Shown: positions 40,951-51,497 of the stretch, one piece after another
Numbering within the stretch: position 1 is the first letter of the stretch
Layout of the letters: the number at the start of each line of letters is the position of its first letter
Assembly (NCBI GenBank): GCA_039105265.1
Contig: JAPFFF010000004.1
Location: 6,305,501 to 6,369,500, forward strand
DNA: 64,000 bases
Origin: Tritrichomonas musculus
Lineage: Eukaryota > Parabasalia > Tritrichomonadida > Tritrichomonadidae
Reading direction: 5' to 3'
The notes under the pieces: generated by a model
Databases searched by the model: none
Told to the model about the DNA's origin: nothing
The model's input: only the letters and a program-made list of their open reading frames with translations
Program-made: the position numbers and the translations under genes

Positions 40951-42964
40951 CCGAGCGAATAAATAATATTTTCAGAATGTATTGTTATTTATTATTTTAT
41001 GAATATCTCAATAAATTTAATTGTTTTTCTAGAAATATTAAAAATACAAATTATAATATATATTAATAAAAATTAAAATATCGTAATATGTCATTTAAAA
41101 TAAAATATTTAAATAAATTCATATTTTATTTTTTGGCCTTACCATTTAATATTTTACCATTTTACTCTCAATATTATGCAAAAATTATGTGGATTTCTGA
41201 GAAAACAATTTACGATACTTATCAAAAATTATTATGGATTTCTGAGGTTTATTTATTATTGTTTTCTCATAAAAATTTCACTCAAAGAACATCATTTTTT
41301 GGTCTATAGTATCAAGATTAAGTCCAGCTCTATTCAATTACCATCATTTGAAAAACTATAGAAAGTTCTCAATTAACCTTAGGGATAAACTGGCACAATT
41401 TATATTTATTTTATAATTTATAAACTTCCATTTAAATTAAAATTGCATTATATTGATAACCGACCATTTATATTTATTTTAAAATTATAAATAATATATT
41501 ATATTATATATATTAATTAAATTATGCATATATTCTTTTTAAACCTATTTATTAATGAAGAAAATATTAAGAAAAACTTTTATTTTTATGAAATACAGAA
41601 ATGTTTTTCTTAATATTTTATATCTCAGTGAATAATTGTAGATTTAGAAATTCCTCGGGCCAATATTCTTATATTTGCATAAAAAATATAAATGTCTCAA
41701 AAAAATCTAACTACAGATGATATTCATAGAAATTCAAAAAATCTTTTTTTTTTCGATCACATTCAAATTTGAAAATCTCACAAAATTCAAAGAAAAATGT
41801 TTTTATATTCTCAAAATTAAAAAACAGATAATCTATATAAAAATCTCAGAATGTATACCCTTAATAAAAGTATTTGAACATCTTAATATTTTACTAATAT
41901 ATCCCAAATAAAAATGCAATTTTATTTCATATTTCATATTAATATTATATTATTATCATAAATAAACTTAATCTATAACATACTTCGAAATTTTATATCA
42001 AATTATCTATACATCAAGATGAAATATAAATTACTCTATTTATTGCGTTTGTATAATCATAATTAGCATTTTAGAATATTTTAATGTCATTACGGTAGTA
42101 TAAAATATAATCAAAAAGAATTTGGCAAAATGCTTGAACAGAGTCTCAGAAAAAATGAAAGTGATATCTCGACTTCTGACAGATATTTTCCAAAACCAGC
42201 CCATAATTCATTTTTATTTATCAGTCCATATTTAATTTATCATATTTTTTAAAAAATAGTATAATAACAAAAAAATTGATTTTTTCAAAAGGTGGAAAAA
42301 AAAAATTTTTTCCCCCATATTAAAAACAATATATATTAAAATATAATAATATGTTTCATATTAATAAAAAAGCAAAAATTTCTTACTTAAATTATTTTGG
42401 TTTCCAAGATATACATATTTTTTAAAAAAAACCGAAAAAAATAAAATAGATATATCTTGATTTAAAATAATCATATTAATTATATTATCATATATATCTT
42501 TTTATAAAAATATTTTTTAGGAATTTTTCTTTAAAATTTATTTAAAGATCCTATTTTATTTTATGATTTTTATATTTGGTATGCCTTATATTTTATATGG
42601 AACCCATTTATTTACTTAAAAAAACTAATCTGAATGATTTAAGAATAATTAGAAATTTTTTTTGTTTTGTTTTTTACAACTTTCAAGAATATAACCTTTG
42701 TTGTTTTAGCTATTATTGTAATTCTTTAATAAAAATCTATAAATGCATTACTCTTCTGCGTTCTAAAAACAAAAAATATGTTGTCTTTTCTTCAATATAT
42801 TTTCGTTTTTCTTCAATTTTATCATTATTAAATGACACTACGATAATTAAAATAACCAATAATTAAATAGTAAATAGGTGTGATAATTTTTTTAAAAAAA
42901 AAAGATTTTTTAAAGAAGAATTGTATTATTATTATAGACAAATATAAATATATTAAATCCTACA
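40951..42964. other. Gene-poor AT-rich region
   Basis: No convincing gene. Small frames (for example 41088-41309, 42576-42866) have the composition of random AT-rich DNA. A 56-codon open stretch at about 42075-42252 (NQKEFGKMLEQSLRKNESD) looks coding in composition but has no start and no identifiable relation; it may be a relic. A repeat of CAAAAATTAT-x-TGGATTTCTGAG occurs at about 41177 and 41222. Confidence 0.4.
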
Positions 42965-43444
42965 TTATTTCAAAATTTGAAACAATTCTGGGAACTTTTC
43001 GATAATTGAAACTTTATTTTTTTCTAGATATAACAAAATGTCTTTTCTATATTTAGCAAAATGAAGAAAATATAAATCTATTGATCGACACTCATCACGA
43101 TTGATTCGATCTAATTTCAAATCTTTTCTTAATTCATTGTGAATTAAAAAGACATATTTTTTTGGAAACTTTTTTTTTGATGTGAACATTTTATAAAATG
43201 AAAATTTGAAATTTTCTGCATCTTCGGTCATTTTAACAATAGTTTTCTTTTTTTTATGAGGAATGCTATAATTTCCTGATGGAATATTATTGTTATTTAT
43301 AAAAATATCATTGTTTGAAAATATTTCATTTGAATTAGAATAATCAGAAGAAAGTTCCTTTTTACTTTCATTTATCATGATATACGAAATATCATCCTTA
43401 AATGGAAGAAGAGGGAAAAACTTTTTGCTTGGTATTTCCATCAT
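42965..43444 (-). CDS. Small basic hypothetical protein, 159 aa
   Basis: The first half is polar (Asn/Ser/Ile), then Lys-rich (HKKKKTIVKM), then an ordered, aromatic-rich C-terminal half (about 70-155) containing KFPKKYVFLIHNELRKD and RSIDLYFLHFAKYRKDILLY. The latter helical pattern suggests a folded domain, perhaps binding nucleic acid or protein. No known family is recognised. The ATG (a double Met) is preceded by TCATATTTTTATTTGCACAA, fitting an initiator. It is the only gene-like frame in about 4 kb. It could be the rest of a longer gene. Confidence 0.55.
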   Translation of the reverse strand: MMEIPSKKFFPLLPFKDDISYIMINESKKELSSDYSNSNEIFSNNDIFINNNNIPSGNYSIPHKKKKTIVKMTEDAENFKFSFYKMFTSKKKFPKKYVFLIHNELRKDLKLDRINRDECRSIDLYFLHFAKYRKDILLYLEKNKVSIIEKFPELFQILK

Positions 43445-44593
43445 TTGTGCAAATAAAAATATGATTTACATAAAACTATTTTTGTATTTAAAAATTGAAT
43501 AAAAAAAATAATTTGTAAATAAAAATATGCCTCTTATTTCTTTGAAACTAAGAACTTTTTGAGAAATAAAATATTATTTATTTATCTTTCTTAATTATAA
43601 TATTTAGTTATAATAAACATAGAATGTATTATAATATGATTATTTGTAAATTAATATTTGTAAAAAATTATTAAGATAATATCATTTTATCAATATAAAA
43701 CCATGTTAATTCTTAATTTTCGATTTCATATTGAATACTAAAATATGACGAAAATGAACAGGATTCAGAATTTTTTTGAATTTAAAAGACTCTTTGATAT
43801 CCAATAATAATGGAAAATTCCTATAATTATAAATTTTGTCTTGAAACAATATTGAAAAACCTTTTTACTTAAATTCATAATAATTGAAAAAGCTTTGTTT
43901 ATTATTTTTTTGAATGCATATTTGGCTTAGAAGATGCTCTTGCTGATCTAAGGATTTTGATTTAAGTAGAGAAAATCACATATTGGAAGTTTGAGTTATG
44001 GCAATTTTTCAAAGGAAATGGTAGTAAGAACATCTTAATCATAAAAAATAACCAAAATTTACAAATATTTATCAAAGTTTTTAAAATATGGACCAATTCT
44101 TAAATTTATGGGATAATACAACAGTTTTTAATTATAATTACAAAATTCATGAAAAATTTCTACTTTTAATATTAGTTTTAAAAGTTTTCAAAATTAATTA
44201 ATCAATCAAAATGCTCTTTTGATTTTGATAATATTTTTCAGGTAATTGAAATATATCTCAAACGCTTAGATCAATATGAAGATCCTGTAGATTAGATAAA
44301 TTTTATCATTCTTAATCAGACACCTAAAAGGATTTAAAAACATTAAAAAGAGCTTTCTACTTCATATTCTCTAGATATGAAATAATACCATTCATATAAC
44401 AGAAAATTTTATAATAAAAATTGAGGTGGCATTTTGATTTTATTTTTATTCATTATATAACAAATAACAAAATTTTATAATAAAAAGTTTTAAATATTGC
44501 AAATATTACTGAATATTAAACAAGATATTTAAATTTAAAATATTTAATTTTATCACAAAAAGTTCTCTCTCTCAAAACTGAGACAATATTTAG
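43445..44593. other. Intergenic, AT-rich
   Basis: No gene, RNA or repeat recognised. A short coding-like piece (FGLEDALADLRILI) at about 43925-43970 has no start. Confidence 0.4.
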
Positions 44594-44730
44594 ATGGAAT
44601 TTGAGGAATCCCTAGCTGTAAAGAGAGGTTTTCAGTCTCTATTTCTCGAATTTTTTGAAAAAGATGATGATAATGATAACGATATTTTTTTAGATGTAAC
44701 AAAATATATTAAATATTATAGATTCTAATA
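44594..44730 (+). pseudogene. Short 5' remnant of an unidentified (possibly ankyrin-type) gene
   Basis: An ATG frame of 45 codons reads MEFEESLAVKRGFQSLFLEF with a following acidic DDDNDND, resembling the helical acidic start of DUF3447/ankyrin proteins, then stops where element-like sequence begins. It is preceded by CAAAAAGTTC. Weak evidence; it may just be a small ORF. Confidence 0.3.
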
Positions 44731-44815
44731 TTGCGAGGAACATAAATAAAAACTATTACGAATTGATTATCATGTAACCAAAAATGAATTCGAAGATGCT
44801 TTGAGTCAAGTGCTT

Positions 44816-45602
44816 GAACGGTCTTTAGACCTAAGGACTTCGTCCGAAGCTGATTCAGACATTTATGTATTTCAATATGGTCAAATGTATAAAAAGTATA
44901 AAGGTATATACAAAAATGATATCACTACTCATACATAAATACTAATCGATAACGAGGTACTATTTAAATCATATTTTCGCCATTCACTTTACCTTCAACT
45001 TGATACAAACCATTCTTGAATCCAATAACCTTGAATTTACCTGGTAGAATTATCGATCTGTGTTTCATCATTTTATCAACGTAATTACAAACTTTAACTT
45101 AAATGCCATCATTAATTCTAAATCCAGGACTATTCATTATTTCCCAATTAGCTTGACATATTTTTCTCACAATGTATTCCTCCAAATCAGGATCATTTTG
45201 TACATCATTTGGACTTACTTTCATCCAAGCCCACTTACTTAATCCTTTATGTGGTTCATTATTGTATTGATTAACGATTTCATTCATTACTTTCGGTGTA
45301 ATTACACCAATCTTCATATTGTATGCCATATTTCGAATTGTGCAAATAACTCTATCAATGTTTCCTGAACTATAGTGTAAAGGTTGAGTCTATAATGAAG
45401 TTCGTTGTTCTTTCTTCATAAATTCTGGATAAACTCCTTTCTTTTGTCTCGGTACATTAATGAATTGAATTCCATGTTTGTCATAAAAGTCTTTGGCCGT
45501 GTTTGACACTGACTCCGTCCATGGTTCATGAACTAAGGGCTTGAACCTAGGCTCAGATCCTGAAGAACTTTGTTCCGAAGTCCTTAGGTCTAAAGACCGT
45601 TC
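44816..45602. repeat. 27-bp perfect inverted repeat pair
   Basis: GAACGGTCTTTAGACCTAAG and the next 7 bases (44816-44842) recur inverted at 45576-45602, 733 bp apart. Each unit holds the palindrome GGTCTTTAGACC. Both copies read as ERSLDLRTS in the open frame of their own strand. Confidence 0.8.
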
Positions 45603-45890
45603 ACTTTCTCTTTCACCAAAAGGGCTCAAACCTGGCCGTTCCGTCTGGATCAATAGATCCGAAATGTTTTCGTCCTTACTCTTTTTATTATTCACTAGTT
45701 TTGACATAAATGCACCTTAAACATCTCCACACAAATATCTGACTTTGATGCCTTTAACAATGATCTTCTTTAATGCTCTTAAGTAACACAACGTTGATTT
45801 AGGAGTTCTACTAACAGTACCAGTGCTTCCCAATTCAATATTCGTTAATTCAAAACATAAATATTTAGTATTAACGTTAATCATTACAAA
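45099..45890 (-). pseudogene. Integrase part of the Maverick-like fossil
   Basis: Pieces resemble a DDE (rve) integrase: a core piece with KYLCFELTNIELGSTGT, another with FYDKHGIQFINVP and the end of the core with VNQYNNEPHKGLSKWAWMKV (the YN-x(2-3)-H pattern). A stretch in the middle (SERSLDLRTSEQSSSGSE) looks like extra low-complexity sequence and overlaps a 27-bp inverted repeat. Broken; a fossil. Confidence 0.6.
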
Positions 45891-45962
45891 GTACGTTTAT
45901 TTACTTCAAATCATTAAATCAATCATTCATGCATTTATACTCGCAACTTTATGTAATTGATA

Positions 45963-46226
45963 CTACTTCTTATTCAACTTCAAATGAAAGTATTGGCGAG
46001 TGTATTCAGCTGTATTCCTATCTGGATTCTTTAACTTAATTGCATTAACTATATCCTTACCTTTAAATCCAATCAATCCAGTCAAAGGTGTTTCTTCATA
46101 TCTGATTGGTTTACCTGGTATCTTTAATAATCTATCGTTAGAATCATCATACCAATGTTCAATTGATTTATTTTTACCTTTATTCCAGTCTTTAGTGATC
46201 TCTATAAAGTCATCAAATGAATACAA
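45963..46226 (-). pseudogene. Unassigned piece of the Maverick-like fossil
   Basis: A frame with ordered sequence (DDFIEITKDWNKGKNKSIEHW, LTGLIGFKGKDIVNAIK) that matches nothing I recognise. Its place next to the integrase piece suggests it belongs to the same element. Confidence 0.4.
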
Positions 46227-46301
46227 GTCTCTTTAAAGCTGTGCTCTATTTGAGTTGAGACATAGTCCCGTTGTTAATTTATGATATGAATACGGCTAAT
46301 A

Positions 46302-46953
46302 TTGATTCATTTATTTTTGAAATCATTTGAAAAATTATCACTTAAGCTAATGACTGAAAACAATACTGTCGAATTCGTTCCATTACTTGATCATGACGAT
46401 TATGAAATCCTTAATAAATATCCATTTACCATCAGACGAAAGAAAGATCATTATGAAATTAGTGAATGTGATAATGGTGAAGGATTTTTAACTGTTTCAT
46501 TAAATGGGGCGAAATCCTAAAAACATCGTTTAATTACACTCCAATTCTTACCAAATGATGATCCTGAACATAAAAATATCATAGACCATATCAATCATGA
46601 TAGATCTGATAATCATTTAGATAATTTAAGATGGTCCATTCATTTATTAATTGTAAATAGCTTTAACAAAAAATGTTTCAAAAATATTAATTGTAAATAC
46701 GTTGATACTATTCCTGAAGATGCAACTGTTGTTGATTTTTATGATACTCGAACTGAAAGACATAAATTTGAACATGATGTTTATTACTGAAAGACACGAT
46801 GAATTATTCTATTACAATAATGATCATAATTACCATGTATTGAATATTAATGAAAACAAATCAGATAATAAGTTCGTTAGAGTGAAAACTAAAGATAATA
46901 AGCATATAAGTTTGTGTATTCATATATTTCTTGAGCAACATGATTTAATATAA
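46302..46953 (+). pseudogene. HNH/NUMOD4-like endonuclease part of the fossil
   Basis: Contains the run IIDHINHDRSDNHLDNLRW, the HNH core of NUMOD4-type homing endonucleases (…VDHIDGNRxNNxxxNLRW…), preceded by DHDDYEILNKYPFTIRRK. Such genes are frequent in trichomonad genomes, in and beside Mavericks. Broken. A related fragment is at 48880-49042. Confidence 0.65.
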
Positions 46954-46969
46954 ATGTTTTAACTTTTGA

Positions 46970-47769
46970 AGACACTCATTATATTTTTGTTGATTAATCC
47001 AGTAATAATACCAACAGTTGTTCTATGTATTTGTGATGTTATAGCAGTATTTCCTGAAAGAACCTTTAAATGATTATCTTCAGTATCAATGAATACTTCA
47101 TCACCGATTCCATAACATGATGTATCAGTGACTTTCAATAAATGGTCACCATGAGTTGCATATGATTCACATTTATTAACTTCATCAATCTTAACACAAA
47201 TGCCAACATATTCATTCCATTTACCATTAGTTTTAACTGAAAAAATACAATCAGTAGTATCTGTTTCACTGAAATCATTTTATCCTCTAATAAAATTGCA
47301 TGACTAGCTTTATAATCAGTATTTTCATCTACTTGTTGTTTTGTATAGGACATGATTTAAATTTCGGTTAAAAATAAATTTAACGTTAATTCAAATGAAT
47401 GCGACGAGCTCAGATGATGATAATGGGCAGTTTTCTCAGGGATTTAATTCTGATCCTTTTGCCGTAACTAAGTCCAACATAGTAACGAAAACATATTTCT
47501 ATGTACAAGATTCTAGCGATGGTCCTAGCAAGTATTATGAAAGAAAATGGCCACATGAATTCATGTTTACCAAAAATACTGTATTTATTCATGTAATTCA
47601 TTGTAGATGTTTGTTCAGTAATGCCATGCTAGGAGATGTTGAATTACATGCTAACTTCATTGAAAGAGACAATTATTTAGACAGTTTTGTTTGTTTCACT
47701 AAAACATTGATATGCAAGTATAAGAAATATAAAGTGATGAAACAGAGGTATTCATGTGAGGTGACTTAA
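46970..47769. pseudogene. Two unassigned pieces of the fossil (minus 46970-47353, plus 47395-47769)
   Basis: The minus-strand piece has beta-rich coding-like sequence; the plus-strand piece (from ATG at 47395, about 124 codons) begins with a polar head and includes KYYERKWPHEFMFTKN and LGDVELHANFIERDN. Neither has a recognised homologue. They start back to back, as genes in Mavericks often do. Function unknown. Confidence 0.4.
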
Positions 47770-47880
47770 CGTCTTTGATATTTTTTAAAATTGCATTTTT
47801 TCAGCCACTTTAAAGTTTTGAAGACTCAGATTAAGAAAAACAAATTTCTTGCCTGTGGAAATTGTATTAAGCATGCTTTT

Positions 47881-48879
47881 TTGAAAAAATAATGTTAAAA
47901 TTTTTTTTTTTTAATATCTTGATATTTTTACTCAATTTAAAATATATGCCATATATTTAAAATAATAAATGTAATTTATTAATACTATAATTTATTGTGA
48001 GATTTAAAATTTTGTTCTTTGTTTTATTGGTAAAAATAATGAAGATTTTAGAATTTGAAAATGATTTTTTTTGCAAAAAAGTAGAATATTTAAAAATTCG
48101 CTCGTTAAATTTTTATATATTTTATGTATATGTTTTGGCTTAATCTGAATTATTCAGTTGAGAATGGAATATATTGGTTATGCGCTCATTTTTGAGAAAT
48201 GTTGATTTTACTTTATATTATAAATTTTATTGGTGCAAAATGCCAAAATCATAAAAATGAGAAAAACTTTTTTTAAATATTTATGTTTTCTTGAATTTTC
48301 TTTGGTAACAATAATTTAATTACATTGAATATTAATAAAAAATAAAAAAAATCATAGTTCATTAATTATAAAACGCAAAATATTAGTTATAAAATTATAA
48401 TTTTTTACGATTATTTGATTCAATTCTTATGAAAAGTTTCTATGTTTATTAATAAAATTGTAATAAAATATTGAGAGAATAAATTTTTTTTCAAAAAAAG
48501 GATGATTATAAATTCAATTGATTATTTATTAATTTGTATAAAATGATCGTTCCTAAAATATTGAAAAATAATTAAATCTAATCTATATATTTCTTAATTA
48601 TAAGATTTGAAAATGTATATTAATTTTATATATAACCATATAATATATTTATTAACTAATTTGAATATTAATAAGCGCATATAATGCATATTTATTAATA
48701 AATAATTATATTTTTATATTTCTATTGAAATTATAAAATTTCAGAAGTAAAGTTATTTATACTCACAAAAATATATTGAAATTCATATCTTGAAAATGGA
48801 GGTACAAAGAATTATACAAATCATTATATAATCCAATTATATAATATTTAAAAATATAAGATGCTTTATTTAAAATTTT
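47881..48879. other. Intergenic, AT-rich
   Basis: Very AT-rich; no gene, RNA or element ends recognised. Confidence 0.5.
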
Positions 48880-49042
48880 ATCGACGAATTCCCTACATGA
48901 ATACCTCTGATGAAACCTAAAGACAAATTTCGTCGAATCGTAAAAGGGTATTCATTAAGTATTTCATAATCCTCATGATCATTTGTGAAACACATTTATC
49001 AATATATTGTTTGTATTCAATGTTTGCGTTAGTTGTTGCCAT
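48880..49042 (-). pseudogene. Second NUMOD4/HNH-endonuclease fragment
   Basis: The minus strand carries coding-like sequence starting MATTNANIEYKQYIDKC; a piece with HEDYEILNEYPFTIRR matches the segment DDYEILNKYPFTIRR of the endonuclease part at 46302. Only the amino-terminal part is left. Broken; probably from a related element or an independent copy. Confidence 0.6.
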
Positions 49043-49355
49043 TTTTTCCGTTAGTGATAAAAAAAAATTAAAAACAAAATTCTAACATTAATTCTAAAAT
49101 TAAATTTGACATTCAAATCATGCATAAATTATTTATTCGTTGTCATTTAATTCTGGAATGCTCACAAATCACCATTCCTACATACGTAATCATTCAAAAA
49201 GTGAGAGCGAAGCACTCAAAAAGTGCTACGTTGAATTTGTAAATCTCTGAATTGCTTTCACTTTTTGAAGTTTTTCTCCCTCAAAAAGTGACAATTCAAG
49301 AGATTTTTTAATTCAAAAAAAATTTATCGTATTCAAAATCTTATTTATAATATAA
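49043..49355. other. Upstream region of the phosphoesterase gene
   Basis: Holds four copies of TCAAAAAGTG or its complement between 49194 and 49302 (CATTCAAAAAGTGAG, CTCAAAAAGTGCT, TTCACTTTTTGAAG, CTCAAAAAGTGACA). No ORF. Possibly a promoter cluster. Confidence 0.4.
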
Positions 49356-51356
49356 ATGAAATTCAACCCAATTGCTTATTACCTAAGCCAATATTTTTGG
49401 TCATTATATATTATTATTCCTCTTCTTTTATCTCTTCTCATAACCAAGCATACCAAAAAAGTTACAATTTATTCTTCAACACAAAAATATGATATTTCAA
49501 AAGATCCCATTATATTTGCGCATTTATCGGATACCCACATTAATGTTTTTCGACCTGAAAGTATTTCCTCATTCCAACGCACAGTACAAGTCATCAAATC
49601 ATACTCGCCAGAATTTATACTTCATACAGGGGACATTGTTGATAATTATGATTCAATCAAACTTCCCCGGTATGCAGACCAAAACGAAGCCAGCTGGAAA
49701 GTATATAAAGACGAATCTTCGATCATCAATAATATCCCAATTATCGAAGTTGGCGGCAACCACGACATGTTTGGGGTGAAGAACTACGACAGCCCCCACA
49801 ACTTTTTGATCGATTACTCCCATTCCTTTACACGAAACAACACAAAAAGTGAAATTGACTTCCTCGTCCGCTCATTCAAAGTCGGGCCTTCAAATACGAA
49901 CATCATCGCTGTCAATCCGTACGATTTCCCGACTCTCCACGCGCCGATAATCAAGAGCATGAGGCTGTCCACGCGAGCTCTGGATCTGATACAGGAAGAG
50001 GTGAACAAAAGTGACACAAAAAGTGTCATCATTTGCCACTATCCGGTCGGCTCAATAAGCTCTCAAAAATCGACAAAAGGAGGCAAAAAACTCGTCGATT
50101 TTGTTGATTCAAAAAGTGACATTTTGGCATATTTGTCGGGGCACTGGCACTTTGATTCGCCGTCAGCATACTACTACGGAAAAGGTGGCGTTGACATCGT
50201 CGGAACGGCCAGTTTCAAAAGGTCAAAATTTGGCCTTGTAACGATCGACAACGATGGAATTTCATGGTCGCCGATCGACATCAGAAACCCGCCGAATGGC
50301 ATCGTCTCGTATCCGATTCCGATGGAGCAAGTTTCAATCAATTCAATTTTCAATGACATTGAAAATTCAGAGATAAGAGTGGTTATTTTCTCCGATCAAA
50401 AAGATCTCAAAATTGGATTCACAATAAAAGACCTCTCAAATTCAAAAACGGTTTTTGACGGTTATTTGAGTTACTCTCGACCGTTAATAAACGGTCACTC
50501 TCTATATACGTATCCAATGAAGGACTGCTTGGATAGGCATGGTTCATATCACATCACCTTTTCAGGTGATTTCAATGGATCACTTAACTTTGTTATTAAA
50601 GATTCAATTGTATCGGCCAAAAAAGAAATCGGTTACTTCACCGGTCTTTTTGGTGTCCTTCCATATTTATTTTGTGCTTATTTGGTCATTCTTTTATTAA
50701 TAACGTTTTTTATCCCATTCAATTGCTTCAATTGCCAGGTGAATCTGGACGCAATCGAAGAGTGGATTGAGATGTCCGGCAACAAGGGCAAGCTGAGCTA
50801 TTGGCTTCTCTCAATTTTCGGCGGTTTTTTGTTGGTGAGGTCGAGATTTCTTCAAATTCCATTGGCCATTCAAATTTGTGCTTTTGCACTCGTTGCTTAC
50901 TCACTTTTCGGTCCTCTCTACTTCTACCAGATTGAGGACTTGACTGGCTTCCTGTGGCTCTACGGCTATTTCGTAAACAAGAAGAATTTGGAGTCTGAAG
51001 ATGGAATTCTTTACGCAACTTTGTACCTTGCGCTTGTTTGCACTCCAATCATTTTGCTGTGCAGCAACTTGGGCGTGAAAGTTTGGTCAAAATGGCAGAT
51101 TTTGGACTTGGTTGTGTTTGGAATTTGCTTGGCTCTCGATTTGGTTGTAGTGTTTACTCTTGTTCACCAGTCTGCTGGATTTGAATTTGTCGGGTCGAGC
51201 ATGGCGTTCGTTGTCCTTCCTTTTGTTTTTATTGTGATCTTCATTGTTTGGCAGATTTTAATTCATGTTAGCTGCAACTGCTGTGATAATGAAGACGAAT
51301 ATGCTGAAGATTTAACACAGCATCTAAACACATTACCAACTCAAGTTATTATTTAA
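49356..51356 (+). CDS. TMEM62-like membrane metallophosphoesterase, 666 aa
   Basis: After an N-terminal membrane anchor (about 9-30, SLYIIIPLLLSLLI) comes a calcineurin-like phosphoesterase domain with all metal motifs: DTH (Asp59, His61), GDIVD (Asp93, Asp96), GNHD (Asn135, His136, Asp137), ICHYP (His about 228) and GHWH (His263, His265). An Ig-like beta segment follows (about 310-430), then about six membrane helices (about 433-650). The layout single anchor + phosphoesterase + beta domain + multi-helix end is that of TMEM62-type proteins of animals and protists. The catalytic domain would face outside or the lumen. Substrate unknown. The catalytic part is notably richer in G+C (for example 49750-50300). 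No damage. Confidence 0.88.
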   Translation: MKFNPIAYYLSQYFWSLYIIIPLLLSLLITKHTKKVTIYSSTQKYDISKDPIIFAHLSDTHINVFRPESISSFQRTVQVIKSYSPEFILHTGDIVDNYDSIKLPRYADQNEASWKVYKDESSIINNIPIIEVGGNHDMFGVKNYDSPHNFLIDYSHSFTRNNTKSEIDFLVRSFKVGPSNTNIIAVNPYDFPTLHAPIIKSMRLSTRALDLIQEEVNKSDTKSVIICHYPVGSISSQKSTKGGKKLVDFVDSKSDILAYLSGHWHFDSPSAYYYGKGGVDIVGTASFKRSKFGLVTIDNDGISWSPIDIRNPPNGIVSYPIPMEQVSINSIFNDIENSEIRVVIFSDQKDLKIGFTIKDLSNSKTVFDGYLSYSRPLINGHSLYTYPMKDCLDRHGSYHITFSGDFNGSLNFVIKDSIVSAKKEIGYFTGLFGVLPYLFCAYLVILLLITFFIPFNCFNCQVNLDAIEEWIEMSGNKGKLSYWLLSIFGGFLLVRSRFLQIPLAIQICAFALVAYSLFGPLYFYQIEDLTGFLWLYGYFVNKKNLESEDGILYATLYLALVCTPIILLCSNLGVKVWSKWQILDLVVFGICLALDLVVVFTLVHQSAGFEFVGSSMAFVVLPFVFIVIFIVWQILIHVSCNCCDNEDEYAEDLTQHLNTLPTQVII

Positions 51357-51497
51357 AAACCTTAGTTAATGATTGTCTATTTTATTTTTTTATTTTATAA
51401 CAAGTCTCTTTATTTATCATGTATGTTTATAATATTTATATCTATTAATGAATCGATTTTATTTAAATAAATGTTTTTCTAGGTAAAATTAGAATTT

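Larger units (their letters stand above)
44730..47880. mobile_element. Worn Maverick/Polinton-like remnant, about 3 kb
   Basis: This stretch holds parts typical of trichomonad Mavericks: a retroviral-type integrase piece on the minus strand, a NUMOD4/HNH-type endonuclease piece on the plus strand and two or three further element-specific pieces without clear homologues. Whole Mavericks are 15-25 kb with long terminal inverted repeats; no such ends are seen, so both borders are approximate. It is clearly broken, with at least five interruptions across its parts, and most of the element (polymerase, packaging ATPase, capsid genes) is missing. Age: old, judged from the number of breaks and loss of ends. 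Confidence 0.6.

Noticed and set aside
41088-41361. Overlapping 60-75-codon ORFs
   Set aside because: Phe/Ile/Tyr-rich chance composition, with no domain and no promoter motif.
42576-42866. 96-codon ORF
   Set aside because: Composition is that of random AT-rich DNA and it has no neighbours or motif.
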